Assembly: GCF_020859565.1 (NCBI RefSeq)
Contig: NZ_JAJHUO010000021.1
Span: 62,001 to 126,000 of the forward strand
DNA length: 64,000 nucleotides
From: Saccharothrix luteola
GTDB taxonomy: Bacteria; Actinomycetota; Actinomycetes; Mycobacteriales; Pseudonocardiaceae
Reading direction: 5' to 3'
Position 1 is the stretch's first letter. Every line of letters begins with the position of its first letter. The translations under genes were made by a program, and so were the position numbers. The notes beneath the pieces are model-generated. The model had not been told where the DNA came from, searched no databases, and worked only from the letters and a program-made list of their open reading frames with translations. Positions 36,508-45,564 of the stretch are shown one piece after another.

Positions 36508-37077
36508 ATGAACTGGTACGACCGCCCCGTGCTCACCGGCAAGCACGTCCGCCTCGAACCCCTCACCCCCGACCACGCGGAGGGCCTGCACGAGGCGGGC
36601 AAGGACCCGGAGGTCTGGCGGTGGCTGAGCTCCCACCAGCCGGCCACGCTGGACGAGACCCGCGCGTACGTCGAGCGCAGCCTCGCCGACCCCACCCGGC
36701 TGGCCTGGGCGCAGATCGACCCGCGGACGAACGAGGTCGCCGGCACCACGTCGTACTACGAGATCGACCCGAAGAACCGCGGCCTCTACATCGGCCACAC
36801 GTGGATCGGCACGCGCTGGCAGCGCACCGCCCTCAACACCGACGCCAAGCTCCTGCTCCTCCGCCGCGCCTTCGAGGACCTGGGCGCGCTCCGCGTCGGC
36901 TGGCACACCGACCTGCGCAACGAGCGCTCGCAGAAGGCCATCGAACGCCTCGGCGCGACCCGCGAGGGCGTCCTCCGCGTGCACCGCATCAGGCCGGACG
37001 GCACCCTGCGCGACACGGTCGTGTACTCGATGACCTCGGACGAGTGGCCGCACCTGAAGGCCAAGCTCACGACGTGA
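36508..37077 (+). CDS. GNAT acetyltransferase, RimJ/RimL-like
   Basis: 189 residues. GKHVRLEPLTPDHAEGLHEA is the N-terminal GNAT strand, followed by EVAGTTSYYEIDPKNRGLYIGHTWIG and the acetyl-CoA pyrophosphate loop region RWQRTALNTDAKLLLLRRAFEDLG, ending HTDLRNERSQKAIERLGATREGVLR, which is typical of RimL-like N-terminal or antibiotic acetyltransferases. The acceptor is unknown. TATCGT six bases before the ATG suggests leaderless expression. Divergent from the Fic-like gene, 91 bases apart. Confidence 0.85.
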   Translation: MNWYDRPVLTGKHVRLEPLTPDHAEGLHEAGKDPEVWRWLSSHQPATLDETRAYVERSLADPTRLAWAQIDPRTNEVAGTTSYYEIDPKNRGLYIGHTWIGTRWQRTALNTDAKLLLLRRAFEDLGALRVGWHTDLRNERSQKAIERLGATREGVLRVHRIRPDGTLRDTVVYSMTSDEWPHLKAKLTT

Positions 37078-37088
37078 CGTGAGTCACG
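37073..37088 (+). promoter_or_regulatory. CRP-like palindrome upstream of acs
   Basis: CGTGACGTGAGTCACG contains GTGA-N6-TCAC, the core of the CRP/FNR-type operator, spanning the stop codon of the acetyltransferase gene about 200 bases before acs. A crp gene lies in the same window. Confidence 0.4.
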
Positions 37089-37279
37089 CGAGGTGCCGCT
37101 GGTCGCAACCCAGGTGTCGTTCGGCGGAATCGCGGTGGTCACGGGGCCTGCCACGGGTTACACAGTTACCCACGCGTTTCGAACTCGGCCACAATTGGTC
37201 TGAACCTTTTGGGTGCGCAGTGAGCTGAATCGCACTACGGTCAGTGCGCACCCCCACGGATTCAGGAGGTCCGCCCGCC

Positions 37280-39256
37280 ATGACAGAGCCGCAAGTCGCC
37301 CTGGACAACCTGTCGACGGAGACGAGGACGTTCCCGCCGAGCGAGGACTTCGCCGCGCAGGCCAACGCCACCTCCGCGCTGTACGAGGAGGCGGACGCCG
37401 ACCGCGAGGCGTTCTGGGCGAAGCAGGCCGAGCGGCTGTCCTGGGACACCAAGTGGGACCGCGTCCTCGACTGGTCGAACGCCCCGTTCGCCCAGTGGTT
37501 CGTCGGCGGCAAGCTCAACGTCGCCTACAACTGCGTCGACCGGCACGTCGAGTCCGGCCACGGCGACCAGGTCGCGATCCACTGGGAGGGCGAGCCCGGC
37601 GACAGCCGCGCCATCACCTACGCCGACCTGCAGCGCGAAGTCTCCAAGGCCGCCAACGCGCTCGTCGAGCTGGGCGTCGGCGCGGAGGACCGGGTCGCCA
37701 TCTACATGCCGATGGTCCCCGAGGCGATCTTCGCCATGCTCGCCTGCGCACGGCTCGGCGCGATGCACAGCGTGGTGTTCGGCGGCTTCTCCGCCGAGGC
37801 GCTGCGCACCCGCATCGAGGACTCGCAGGCCAAGCTGGTGATCACCACCGACGGCCAGTACCGACGCGGCAACCCGGCGGCGCTCAAGCCCGCCGTGGAC
37901 GAGGCCGTGGCCAAGGCCGCGAGCGTCGAGCACGTCCTGGTGGTCAAGCGCACGAACTCCGACGTCGAGTGGACCGAGGGCCGCGACGTCTGGTGGCACG
38001 ACGTCGTCGACCGCCAGTCCGACCAGCACACGCCGGAGGCGTTCGACTCCGAGCACCCGCTGTTCATCCTCTACACGTCGGGCACCACGGGTAAGCCGAA
38101 GGGCATCCTGCACACCTCCGGCGGCTACCTGACCCAGGCGTCGTACACGCACTACAACGTGTTCGACCTCAAGCCGGACACCGACGTCTACTGGTGCACC
38201 GCCGACATCGGCTGGGTCACCGGGCACAGCTACATCGTGTACGGCCCGCTGTCCAACCGCGTCACGCAGGTCGTCTACGAGGGCACGCCCAACACCCCGC
38301 ACGAGGGTCGGCACTGGGAGATCGTGCAGAAGTACGGCGTGTCGGTCTACTACACCGCGCCGACGCTGATCCGCACGTTCATGAAGTGGGGCGCGGACAT
38401 CCCCGCCCGCTACGACCTGTCCAGCCTCCGCGTGCTGGGCAGCGTCGGCGAGCCGATCAACCCCGAGGCGTGGATCTGGTACCGGGAGACCATCGGCGCG
38501 GGCAAGACGCCCGTCGTGGACACCTGGTGGCAGACCGAGACCGGCGGGATCATGATCTCGCCGCTGCCCGGCGCGACGTCCGCCAAGCCCGGTTCGGCGC
38601 AGCGCCCGCTGCCCGGCATCGGCGCGAAGGTCGTCGACGACCAGGGCAACGAGGTGCCGCACGGTGGCGGCGGCTACCTGGTGCTCGACCAGCCGTGGCC
38701 GGGCATGCTGCGCGGCATCTGGGGCGACGAGGAGCGCTACCGCGACACGTACTGGTCGCGGTTCGCCGAGCAGGGCTACTACTTCGCGGGCGACGGCGCG
38801 AAGTACGACGCCGACGGCGACATCTGGCTGCTGGGCCGGGTGGACGACGTGATGAACGTGTCCGGGCACCGCATCTCCACCACCGAGGTCGAGTCCGCGC
38901 TGGTCTCGCACCCGACGGTGGCCGAGGCGGCGGTGGTCGGCGCGACCGACCCGACCACGGGCCAGGGCATCGTGGCGTTCGTGATCCTGCGCGGCGGCGT
39001 GGCCGAGGGCTCCGACGGCGCCGAGGCGATCAAGGCGCTGCGCGACCACGTGGCCAAGGAGATCGGCCCGATCGCGAAGCCGCGGCAGATCATGGTCGTG
39101 CCGGAGCTGCCGAAGACCCGCTCGGGCAAGATCATGCGCCGCCTGCTGCGCGACGTGGCGGAGAACCGGCAGGTCGGCGACGTGACCACGCTCGCGGACT
39201 CGTCGGTGATGGACCTGATCTCCAGCGGCTTGAAGTCGGGCGCGTCCGAGGACTGA
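37280..39256 (+). CDS. acs: Acetyl-CoA synthetase
   Basis: 658 residues. Adenylate-forming motifs: LFILYTSGTTGKPKGILHT (A3), YWCTADIGWVTGHSYIVYGPL, VDTWWQTETGGIM (A5), YFAGDGAKYDADGDIWLLGRVDDVMNVSGHR split across A7/A8, and PKTRSGKIMRR with the acetylation-regulated catalytic lysine. Activates acetate to acetyl-CoA via acetyl-AMP in the cytosol. AGGAGGT precedes the ATG at 37280. Position equals Rv3667. Followed by a good terminator. Confidence 0.97.
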   Translation: MTEPQVALDNLSTETRTFPPSEDFAAQANATSALYEEADADREAFWAKQAERLSWDTKWDRVLDWSNAPFAQWFVGGKLNVAYNCVDRHVESGHGDQVAIHWEGEPGDSRAITYADLQREVSKAANALVELGVGAEDRVAIYMPMVPEAIFAMLACARLGAMHSVVFGGFSAEALRTRIEDSQAKLVITTDGQYRRGNPAALKPAVDEAVAKAASVEHVLVVKRTNSDVEWTEGRDVWWHDVVDRQSDQHTPEAFDSEHPLFILYTSGTTGKPKGILHTSGGYLTQASYTHYNVFDLKPDTDVYWCTADIGWVTGHSYIVYGPLSNRVTQVVYEGTPNTPHEGRHWEIVQKYGVSVYYTAPTLIRTFMKWGADIPARYDLSSLRVLGSVGEPINPEAWIWYRETIGAGKTPVVDTWWQTETGGIMISPLPGATSAKPGSAQRPLPGIGAKVVDDQGNEVPHGGGGYLVLDQPWPGMLRGIWGDEERYRDTYWSRFAEQGYYFAGDGAKYDADGDIWLLGRVDDVMNVSGHRISTTEVESALVSHPTVAEAAVVGATDPTTGQGIVAFVILRGGVAEGSDGAEAIKALRDHVAKEIGPIAKPRQIMVVPELPKTRSGKIMRRLLRDVAENRQVGDVTTLADSSVMDLISSGLKSGASED

Positions 39257-39270
39257 GACCTGGAGCACTC

Positions 39271-39305
39271 GGAAGGGGTCCGCCGTTCGTCGGCGGGCCC
39301 CTTCC
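39271..39305 (+). terminator. Terminator after acs
   Basis: GGAAGGGGTCCGCCG pairs with CGGCGGGCCCCTTCC (one G-T pair) across a 5-base loop, 15 bases after the acs stop. Confidence 0.8.
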
Positions 39306-39384
39306 TGGGTTAGGGTCGGTTCCGGTGAGCCGGGAAGCCTGGTCGGCACGAGGATGAGTCGTTGCCGAACCACCGGAGTCGATC

Positions 39385-40593
39385 TTGAACCGCATTCGCC
39401 CCGCCGCAGCCGAGTTCGCGCGCTACCTGCGCACCGAGACCGTCGGCGGCATGATCCTCCTCGCCGCCACCGCCGTGGCGTTGATCTGGGCGAACTCGCC
39501 GATCTCCGGCTCCTACACGGCGTTGCGGGACTTCCACGTCGGACCCGAGTCGCTGCACCTGAGCCTGAGCGTCGGCGACTGGGCCAAGGACGGCCTGCTC
39601 GCGATCTTCTTCTTCGTCGCCGGGCTCGAGCTCAAGCGCGAACTCGTGATCGGCGAGCTGAACGACTTCAAGTCGGCGATCCTGCCCGTGGTGGCCGCGC
39701 TCGGCGGCATGGTCGTGCCCGCGTTGATCGCGCTGGGCGTCGGCTGGGGTGAGCCCGGCATCGAACGGGCCTGGGCGATCCCGGTGGCCACGGACATCGC
39801 GTTCGCGCTCGGCGTGCTGGCGATCACCGCCTCGGGGCTGCCGACCGGCCTGCGGCTGTTCCTGCTCAGCCTGGCCGTGGTGGACGACCTCGGCGCGATC
39901 TTCCTGATCGCGGTGCTGTTCACCGCGTCGTTCGACCTGGTCGCGGCGGCGGCTGCGGTCGCGCTGCTCGCGCTGTACGCGTTCCTGCAGCACAAGCGGG
40001 TGACGACGCCGTGGCTGTACGTCCCGATCGCGGTGGCCACGTGGGTCGCCGTGCACGCGGCGGGCGTGCACGCCACCATCGCGGGCGTCGCGCTGGCGCT
40101 GCTGACCCGCGTGCGCAAGGACCGCTACGAGCACGAGGCGCCGGCGTTGCGGCTGGAGCACCGGTTGCAGCCGTGGTCGGCGGCCGTGGCGGTGCCGGTG
40201 TTCGCGCTGTTCGCGGCCGGTGTGCCGGTGAACGGCGAGGCGCTGGGCTCGCTGTTCACCGATCCCCTGGCGCTGGGCGTGATGCTCGGCCTGGTGGTGG
40301 GCAAGGTGGTGGGCATCGTCGGCGCGTCCGCGTTGGCGGTGCTGGTCAAGGCCGCCCGGTGGCCGAGCGGCGCGGGACCGCGGGACATCGTCGCGGTGGC
40401 CATGCTCGGCGGGGTCGGGTTCACCGTGAGCCTGTTGATCGCGGACCTGGCGCTGGAGGGTCCGGCCGCCGAGCAGGCGAAGGCGGCGGTGCTGCTGGCG
40501 TCGTTGACGGCGTCGTTGCTCGCGGCGGTCCTGCTGTTGCGGCGCAGCCGGGTGCACCGACGCGCCGACGAGGACGAGGACGAGGACGAGTAA
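39385..40593 (+). CDS. nhaA: Na+/H+ antiporter NhaA
   Basis: 402 residues, about twelve helices. ETVGGMILLAATAVALIWANSP is the N-terminal NhaA signature; FFFVAGLELKRELVIGEL, IPVATDIAFALGVLAI and LSLAVVDDLGAIFLIAVLF carry the paired aspartates that exchange sodium for protons, and MLGGVGFTVSLLIADLAL closes the fold. The tail ends in an Asp/Glu run. TTG start at 39385 with CGGAGTC upstream. Adjusts cytoplasmic pH and sodium. It lies in the operon-like run before the holin-like gene. Confidence 0.95.
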   Translation: MNRIRPAAAEFARYLRTETVGGMILLAATAVALIWANSPISGSYTALRDFHVGPESLHLSLSVGDWAKDGLLAIFFFVAGLELKRELVIGELNDFKSAILPVVAALGGMVVPALIALGVGWGEPGIERAWAIPVATDIAFALGVLAITASGLPTGLRLFLLSLAVVDDLGAIFLIAVLFTASFDLVAAAAAVALLALYAFLQHKRVTTPWLYVPIAVATWVAVHAAGVHATIAGVALALLTRVRKDRYEHEAPALRLEHRLQPWSAAVAVPVFALFAAGVPVNGEALGSLFTDPLALGVMLGLVVGKVVGIVGASALAVLVKAARWPSGAGPRDIVAVAMLGGVGFTVSLLIADLALEGPAAEQAKAAVLLASLTASLLAAVLLLRRSRVHRRADEDEDEDE

Positions 40594-40652
40594 ACCGCAG
40601 CGGTTCAGCCGGTCGAGCGGCCTCGGCCCCGCGTGCATGGCACGATGAGCCG

Positions 40653-41123
40653 GTGACCAGCGCTCGGGAGAACACCAACGGCAGCGGACTGCCACCTGTT
40701 CCGTCGATCCCGTTGACCGCGGAGAGCGCGGCGAAGATCGCGGAGGAAACGTCCATCGGCGGCCTGGTGCGCGACGCCACGGCCCACCTGTCCACGTTGG
40801 TCAGGGCTGAGGTCGAGCTCGCCAAGTCCGAGGTCGCGGGCGAGGTCAAGAAGGGCCTCAAGGGCAGCGTCTACTTCATCATCGCGCTGACGGTGCTGCT
40901 GTTCAGCTCGTTCTTCCTCTTCTTCTTCGGCGCGGAACTGCTGGACGTGTGGCTGCCGCGGTGGTCGGCGTTCCTCATCGTCTTCGGGCTGATGCTCCTC
41001 ACGGCGGTGCTGTTCGCGCTGCTGGGGTACCGGAAGGTGAAGAAGCTGCGCGCGCCCCAGCGGACCATCGACTCGGCCAAGGACACCGTCGCGGCACTCC
41101 GGCACCGCGGCGAGGGCCGCTGA
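40653..41123 (+). CDS. Phage-holin-family (DUF1469-like) membrane protein
   Basis: 156 residues. An amphipathic helix GGLVRDATAHLSTLVRAEVELAKSEV precedes two transmembrane helices (VYFIIALTVLLFSSFFLFFFG; FLIVFGLMLLTAVLFALLGY) and a charged tail. This is the chromosomal actino_HAD/Phage_holin_3_6 type family (Rv3669 position), not an actual prophage holin. Eight bases separate it from the EphE-like gene. Role unknown; family members are associated with envelope or acid-stress loci. Confidence 0.8.
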   Translation: MTSARENTNGSGLPPVPSIPLTAESAAKIAEETSIGGLVRDATAHLSTLVRAEVELAKSEVAGEVKKGLKGSVYFIIALTVLLFSSFFLFFFGAELLDVWLPRWSAFLIVFGLMLLTAVLFALLGYRKVKKLRAPQRTIDSAKDTVAALRHRGEGR

Positions 41124-41131
41124 GCCGCGCC

Positions 41132-42058
41132 GTGCGGCTGCCGCCGGACCCGTCGACCGCTCGGGTGCCCGGCCCGTGGACGCACCGCGACGTGTCCGCG
41201 AACGGCATCCGCCTGCACGTCGCCGAGCTGGGCGAGGGCCCGCTCGTGCTGCTGCTGCACGGTTTCCCGGAGTTCTGGTGGACGTGGCGGCACCAACTCG
41301 TCTCGCTCGCCGAGGCGGGCTACCGCGCCGTGGCCGTCGACCTGCGCGGCTACGGCGACTCCGACAAACCACCGCGCGGGTACGACGGGTTCACGCTCGC
41401 CGGTGACGTCGCGGGCCTGGTGAAGGCGCTCGGCGAACCGCGGGCGCACCTCGTCGGCCACGCGTGGGGCGGCATGCTCGCGTGGACGGTCGCCGCCATG
41501 CACTCCCGGCTGGTCTACTCGGTGACGGCGGTGTCCGCGCCGCACCCGCTGGCGCTGCGCCGCGCGATCCGCCGCCACCCGCGCCGCCAGGGCCGGGCGA
41601 GCGCGCACCTGTTCCGCTTCCAGCTCCCGATGTACCCGGAGCGGTGGCTGACCAGGGACCGCGGCGCGGCCGTCGCCGGGATGCTCGGCGCGTGGGGCGG
41701 TCCGAAGTGGAGGGTGTCACCGGAGTTCGACGAGGTGGCGCGCCGCAACCGCGAGGCGGTCCTGGTGCCCGGCGTCGCGCACAGCTCCATGGAGTACCAC
41801 CGCTGGGCCGTCCGGTCCCAACTGCGCGCCGACGGCCGCCGCTTCGCCGAGGCGGTGGACCGCAGGCTGGACGTCCCGGTCCTACAGCTGCACGGCGCGC
41901 TCGACCCGGTGGTGCTGGAGCAGACCGCGTCCGACTCGGGGCTGTGGGCGGGCGGCCGCTCCGCGTACCTCGTGCTGCCGGACGTGGGCCACTTCCCGCA
42001 CCAGGAGGCGCCGGGCACGACGAGCCGGCACATCACCGACTTCCTCGCGAAGGTCTAG
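41132..42058 (+). CDS. Alpha/beta hydrolase, EphE-like, lacking a standard nucleophile
   Basis: 308 residues. LVLLLHGFPEFWWTWRHQL (oxyanion hole HGFPE), VAVDLRGYGDSDKPPRGYDGFTL and a final VLPDVGHFPHQEAPG histidine match epoxide hydrolases. The nucleophile elbow, normally GHDWGG in that group, reads GHAWGGML: there is no Asp, Ser or Cys at the elbow. Mycobacterial EphE at this locus (Rv3670) is also atypical as I recall. Catalysis is therefore questionable. It ends seven bases from the convergent marP stop. Confidence 0.8.
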   Translation: MRLPPDPSTARVPGPWTHRDVSANGIRLHVAELGEGPLVLLLHGFPEFWWTWRHQLVSLAEAGYRAVAVDLRGYGDSDKPPRGYDGFTLAGDVAGLVKALGEPRAHLVGHAWGGMLAWTVAAMHSRLVYSVTAVSAPHPLALRRAIRRHPRRQGRASAHLFRFQLPMYPERWLTRDRGAAVAGMLGAWGGPKWRVSPEFDEVARRNREAVLVPGVAHSSMEYHRWAVRSQLRADGRRFAEAVDRRLDVPVLQLHGALDPVVLEQTASDSGLWAGGRSAYLVLPDVGHFPHQEAPGTTSRHITDFLAKV

Positions 42059-42064
42059 CGCCGG

Positions 42065-43252
42065 TCACGACGCGCAGGTCTGCGTGGACGCCCGCCGCAC
42101 CATCGTCGGTGCCTTCGCCACTTCCTCCGCGACCTCGTCGGCCGTCAGCACGAACCCGGTCTCCTGGTCGTCGACGGCCGCGCCGAACACCACGCCCATC
42201 ACCCGGCCCTGCGGGTCGACCAACGGCCCGCCGGAGTTGCCGCTGCGCACCTTCGCCCGCACCGTGTACACGTCCCGCGTCACGGTCTGCGCGTCGTAGA
42301 TGTCCGGCCCGCGCAGCATCCTGATCCGCTCGCGCACCCGCGCCTCGGACGCCGTGTACGGCCCGTCCAACGGGTAGCCGAGCACAATGCCGTCCTCGCC
42401 CGGCGCGATCTCGTCGGTGCGGAACTGCAGCGGCGTCGCGTCCAGGTCCGGCACGGCCAGGATCGCGATGTCCGTCTGCGCGTCGTAGTGCACGACCGTG
42501 GCGTCGAACTCGCCGATGCCGACCTCCACCGTCACGTCCGTCGTGCCCGCGACCACGTGCGCGTTCGTCATGACCCGCTCCGGCGAGATGACGAAACCCG
42601 TGCCCTCCAACGCCCGCGAGCACGACGGCGCGCGCCCGCGCACCTTCAGCACGCTGGGCTCCAGCTTCCGCACGATCGGGTTCGCGCTCAGCGCCGGGTC
42701 CGGCGGACCCACGTCCCGCAGCGGCGTCCGGTCGAACGGGTCCATCGCGGCCGGGAAACCGGACACGTCGAACAGGTTCTGCAGGTCGTCGGCCAACGTC
42801 CGCGCGGCCTGCGGCATGGTGTCGTCGACCGTGGAGAGGATCACCGACTGGTTGAGCGCCTTCGCCAACGACGGCAGGCCCGCGACCATGGTCAGCGGCA
42901 GCGCGATCATCCACGCCACCACGAACACCACCGCGCCCTGCACGATCGCGCCCAGCGCGTTGTCCACGCCGCGCAACGGGGTCGAGTTGACCTTGGGCTT
43001 GATGCTGCGGCCGATGTAGACGCCCAGCGTCTCGCCCAGCGCCACCAGCAGCACCACGATGCCGACCGCGAACACGACCTTGGTCACCACGCTGTCGACC
43101 CGGGAGACGACCAGCGGCGCGAGCTGCGTGCCCAGCACCAGGCCGATCAGCACCCCGACGAACGCGGGCAGCGCCACGACCATGCCCTGCCTCGCGCCGG
43201 AGACCGCGGCGAAGGCGGCCAGCGCCAGCACGAGCAGGTCGACCCAGTTCAC
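42065..43252 (-). CDS. marP: MarP-type membrane serine protease
   Basis: 395 residues. Four N-terminal helices form a CvpA/colicin-V-like membrane domain (VDLLVLALAAFAAVSG, LVVSRVDSVVTKVVFAVG...); the extracellular trypsin-like domain shows the triad His in TNAHVVAG, Asp in AQTDIAILAV and Ser in SGNSGGPLV. Cys in APSCSRALEG and in the last residues (STQTCAS) probably form the redox-sensitive disulphide described for MarP. In mycobacteria MarP is required for acid resistance and cleaves the PG hydrolase RipA. The GTG start overlaps the nudix stop. Confidence 0.92.
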   Translation of the reverse strand: MNWVDLLVLALAAFAAVSGARQGMVVALPAFVGVLIGLVLGTQLAPLVVSRVDSVVTKVVFAVGIVVLLVALGETLGVYIGRSIKPKVNSTPLRGVDNALGAIVQGAVVFVVAWMIALPLTMVAGLPSLAKALNQSVILSTVDDTMPQAARTLADDLQNLFDVSGFPAAMDPFDRTPLRDVGPPDPALSANPIVRKLEPSVLKVRGRAPSCSRALEGTGFVISPERVMTNAHVVAGTTDVTVEVGIGEFDATVVHYDAQTDIAILAVPDLDATPLQFRTDEIAPGEDGIVLGYPLDGPYTASEARVRERIRMLRGPDIYDAQTVTRDVYTVRAKVRSGNSGGPLVDPQGRVMGVVFGAAVDDQETGFVLTADEVAEEVAKAPTMVRRASTQTCAS

Positions 43253-43920
43253 GACACCTCCACCGCTCGCAGGGCCAGGTCGAGATCGCGCACGTCCGCG
43301 CCGTCCCACGGCCGTTCCCACCCGCCCAGCGCGAGCAGGCCGTCGAGCAGGCCGGCGGTGAAGCCCCACACCAGCATGCCGGGCGCGGCGAACGCCGGAC
43401 CGATGTACCCGGACGGGTGGCTCACCCGGAACCGGTTCGCCGGGTCGGCCAGGTGCGAGATCGGCACCCGCGCCACCGCGGCGGTCTCGGCGGAATCCAC
43501 GGGCGCGACCGGCGACGGCTCGTCCCAGTGCGCCAGCACCGGCGTGACGACGAACCCGGACACCGGCACGTACAGCCGCGGCAACGTCGCCACCGGCCGC
43601 ACGCCCTCGCGAAGCACGCCGGTCTCCTCGAACGCCTCGCGCAGCGCCGTGTCCACCGGCCCGTCGTCGGTCGGATCGGCCGCGCCGCCGGGGAACGCGA
43701 CCTGCCCGGGGTGCGAGCCGAGCGTGTCGGCACGCCGCAGCAGCAGCACGTCGGGACCGCTCGGACCGTCGCCGAACAGCATGAGCACGGCGGCGGGACG
43801 TCCGGTGCCGTCGGGCGGCGGCTTGATCCGGGTGAACGCGCGGGCGTCGATCTCGGCGGTCGCCTTGACCAGCCCGCCCATCCACTCGGGCACGTCGTCC
43901 GGATCGACCAGGGCGGTCAT
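43249..43920 (-). CDS. Nudix hydrolase, CoA pyrophosphatase-like
   Basis: 223 residues. AAVLMLFGDGPSGPDVLLLRRADTL leads to the nudix box GGAADPTDDGPVDTALREAFEETG, as in CoA diphosphatases, preceded by HPGQVAFPGG, the UPF0035 motif of that subgroup. A late block WGFTAGLLDGLLALGG matches the family C-terminus. Corresponds to Rv3672c. Coupled to both neighbours by 4-base overlaps. Confidence 0.9.
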   Translation of the reverse strand: MTALVDPDDVPEWMGGLVKATAEIDARAFTRIKPPPDGTGRPAAVLMLFGDGPSGPDVLLLRRADTLGSHPGQVAFPGGAADPTDDGPVDTALREAFEETGVLREGVRPVATLPRLYVPVSGFVVTPVLAHWDEPSPVAPVDSAETAAVARVPISHLADPANRFRVSHPSGYIGPAFAAPGMLVWGFTAGLLDGLLALGGWERPWDGADVRDLDLALRAVEVS

Positions 43921-44519
43921 CCGACCACCTCGCGCACCTGCTCGACCGACGTGAAGGTGATGGGATCGGTCACCTGGGTCAGCACGCCGTCCGCGCCGAC
44001 GACGTAGCTCATCGGCAACGTCCGTTGGGCGCGGACGGCCTTGCGCACCGCGTCGGGCGGGTCGACCACCGACGGCAGGCGCACGCCGAGTTTCGCCAAC
44101 AGCTCCAGACCGTCAGCCTCCTTGCTCTCCACCAGGACCGCGACCACCGCGACCGCGCCGGGCTCCCTCGCGTAGGCGTCGAGGACCTTGAGCTCCTCCT
44201 GACAGGGAACGCACCAGGTGGCCCAGAAGTTCACCACAGCGCGGCCCGTCACGGTGGACGCCACGTCGACCGGCCGTCCGTCGGCCAGGCACGTCACCGT
44301 CACACCGCGCAGGACCTCCGGCCCCCGAGCGTCCGGGGCACCCTGCGGGCACGGCCTGAGCGCGGCCTGGGCGCGCGCCGCGTCCAGGTCCACCGTCAGC
44401 TCGGTCCGAGTCGGGATCGCGCCCTGGTCGACCGGGTCGGGTGAGCGGGGCCACAGCGCGACCACGCCCGCCACCGCCAGCACCAGGACGACGGCGGCCC
44501 ACCGCGCTGCCGCGCTCAC
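43917..44519 (-). CDS. Membrane-anchored thioredoxin-like (TlpA/ResA type) protein
   Basis: 200 residues. One N-terminal helix (AAVVLVLAVAGVVALW) places a thioredoxin fold outside the membrane: VVNFWATWCVPCQEELKVLDAYA contains the CxxC active site WCVPC, and the cis-proline is in RTLPMSYVVG. Two extra cysteines (LRPCPQG, TVTCLAD) precede the fold. It is likely to reduce or shuffle disulphides of exported proteins, possibly including its neighbour MarP, which has a conserved disulphide; that link is inference. Rv3673c equivalent. Confidence 0.88.
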   Translation of the reverse strand: MSAAARWAAVVLVLAVAGVVALWPRSPDPVDQGAIPTRTELTVDLDAARAQAALRPCPQGAPDARGPEVLRGVTVTCLADGRPVDVASTVTGRAVVNFWATWCVPCQEELKVLDAYAREPGAVAVVAVLVESKEADGLELLAKLGVRLPSVVDPPDAVRKAVRAQRTLPMSYVVGADGVLTQVTDPITFTSVEQVREVVG

Positions 44520-45283
44520 GCCAGCTTCTCCCCCGCACGCACGCGTTCGGCGAGTTCGATCAGGTGCGGCGCTTCCTCGCCCTTGACCAGCTTCTGCGCC
44601 TTGACCGGGTCGACCTGGCCGATGCCGTAGGACGGGCACTGCGGCGCCAGTAGGCACGCGCCGCACGCGGGCGTGCGGGCGTGGCAGACGCGGCGGCCGT
44701 GGAAGATCGTCCGGTGCGAGAGCAAGGTCCACTCCTTGCGCTCGACCAGCGCGCCGATCGCGTGCTCGACCTTGACCGGGTCCTCCTCCTGGGTCCAGCC
44801 CCAGCGGCGGACGAGCCGGCCGAAGTGCGTGTCGACCGTGATCCCCGGCACACCGAAAGCGTCGCCCAGCACCACGTTCGCGGTCTTGCGGCCCACGCCG
44901 GGCAACGTCACCAAGTCCTTCAGCCGGCCGGGCACCTCGCCGCCGAACCGCTCCACGAGCGCGGAACCGAGGCCGATCAGCGAAGTCGCCTTGTTGCGGT
45001 AGAACCCGGTCGGCTTGATCAGCTCTTCGAGCTCGGCGCGGTCGGCGGAGGCGTAGTCGGCCGCCGTCCGGTACCGCTTGAACAACGCGGGCGTGACCAG
45101 GTTCACGCGCACGTCCGTCGTCTGCGCCGAGAGCACCACGGCCACCAGCAGTTCCAGCGGCTCGGTGAAATCCAACTCACAGTGCGCGTCGGGGTAACCC
45201 TCGCCGAGGACCCGCACCATGCGACGCGCCCGGCGGACCAGCCCCAGCCGCGTCTCCGGCTGCTTCACCGCGCTCTTCGCCAT
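44516..45283 (-). CDS. nth: Endonuclease III
   Basis: 255 residues. LLVAVVLSAQTTDVRVNLVTPAL, then the helix-hairpin-helix LPGVGRKTANVVLGDAFG with the catalytic lysine, VDTHFGRLVRRWG with the catalytic aspartate, and a C-terminal [4Fe-4S] cluster with spacing C-x6-C-x2-C-x5-C (CHARTPACGACLLAPQC). Removes oxidised pyrimidines and nicks abasic sites. TAATCT lies seven bases before the ATG (45283), so the operon nth-trx-nudix-marP probably starts as a leaderless transcript here. Confidence 0.96.
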   Translation of the reverse strand: MAKSAVKQPETRLGLVRRARRMVRVLGEGYPDAHCELDFTEPLELLVAVVLSAQTTDVRVNLVTPALFKRYRTAADYASADRAELEELIKPTGFYRNKATSLIGLGSALVERFGGEVPGRLKDLVTLPGVGRKTANVVLGDAFGVPGITVDTHFGRLVRRWGWTQEEDPVKVEHAIGALVERKEWTLLSHRTIFHGRRVCHARTPACGACLLAPQCPSYGIGQVDPVKAQKLVKGEEAPHLIELAERVRAGEKLA

Positions 45284-45564
45284 GCGGACGAGATTACTGG
45301 CCGGCGCCGTGCGCACGGCGGCTCGGTCGCCCGCGAAGTCCGGCGGGGGTTCCCTGCGGCGTCTCGCCGGGTCGCCGGGAAGTCCCACCCTGGCGGGGGA
45401 TGGGTCCGGCGGGCGACGTCCGGTTTGGCGCGCGACGATCGTGGGCAGGCAACCATCGGCCGACCGCACACGTCCTTCGACCGTCTGAACGACCTCGAAC
45501 CGACACGCCGGAGTGACCCCCCTTGACCGCGCACCGAACCGGATGCGCAAGGATCGGAGCCATC

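Noticed and set aside
40653..41123. Prophage remnant because of a holin-family protein
   Set aside because: No integrase, terminase, capsid or endolysin gene is present; the family is a chromosomal membrane protein conserved beside ephE and marP.
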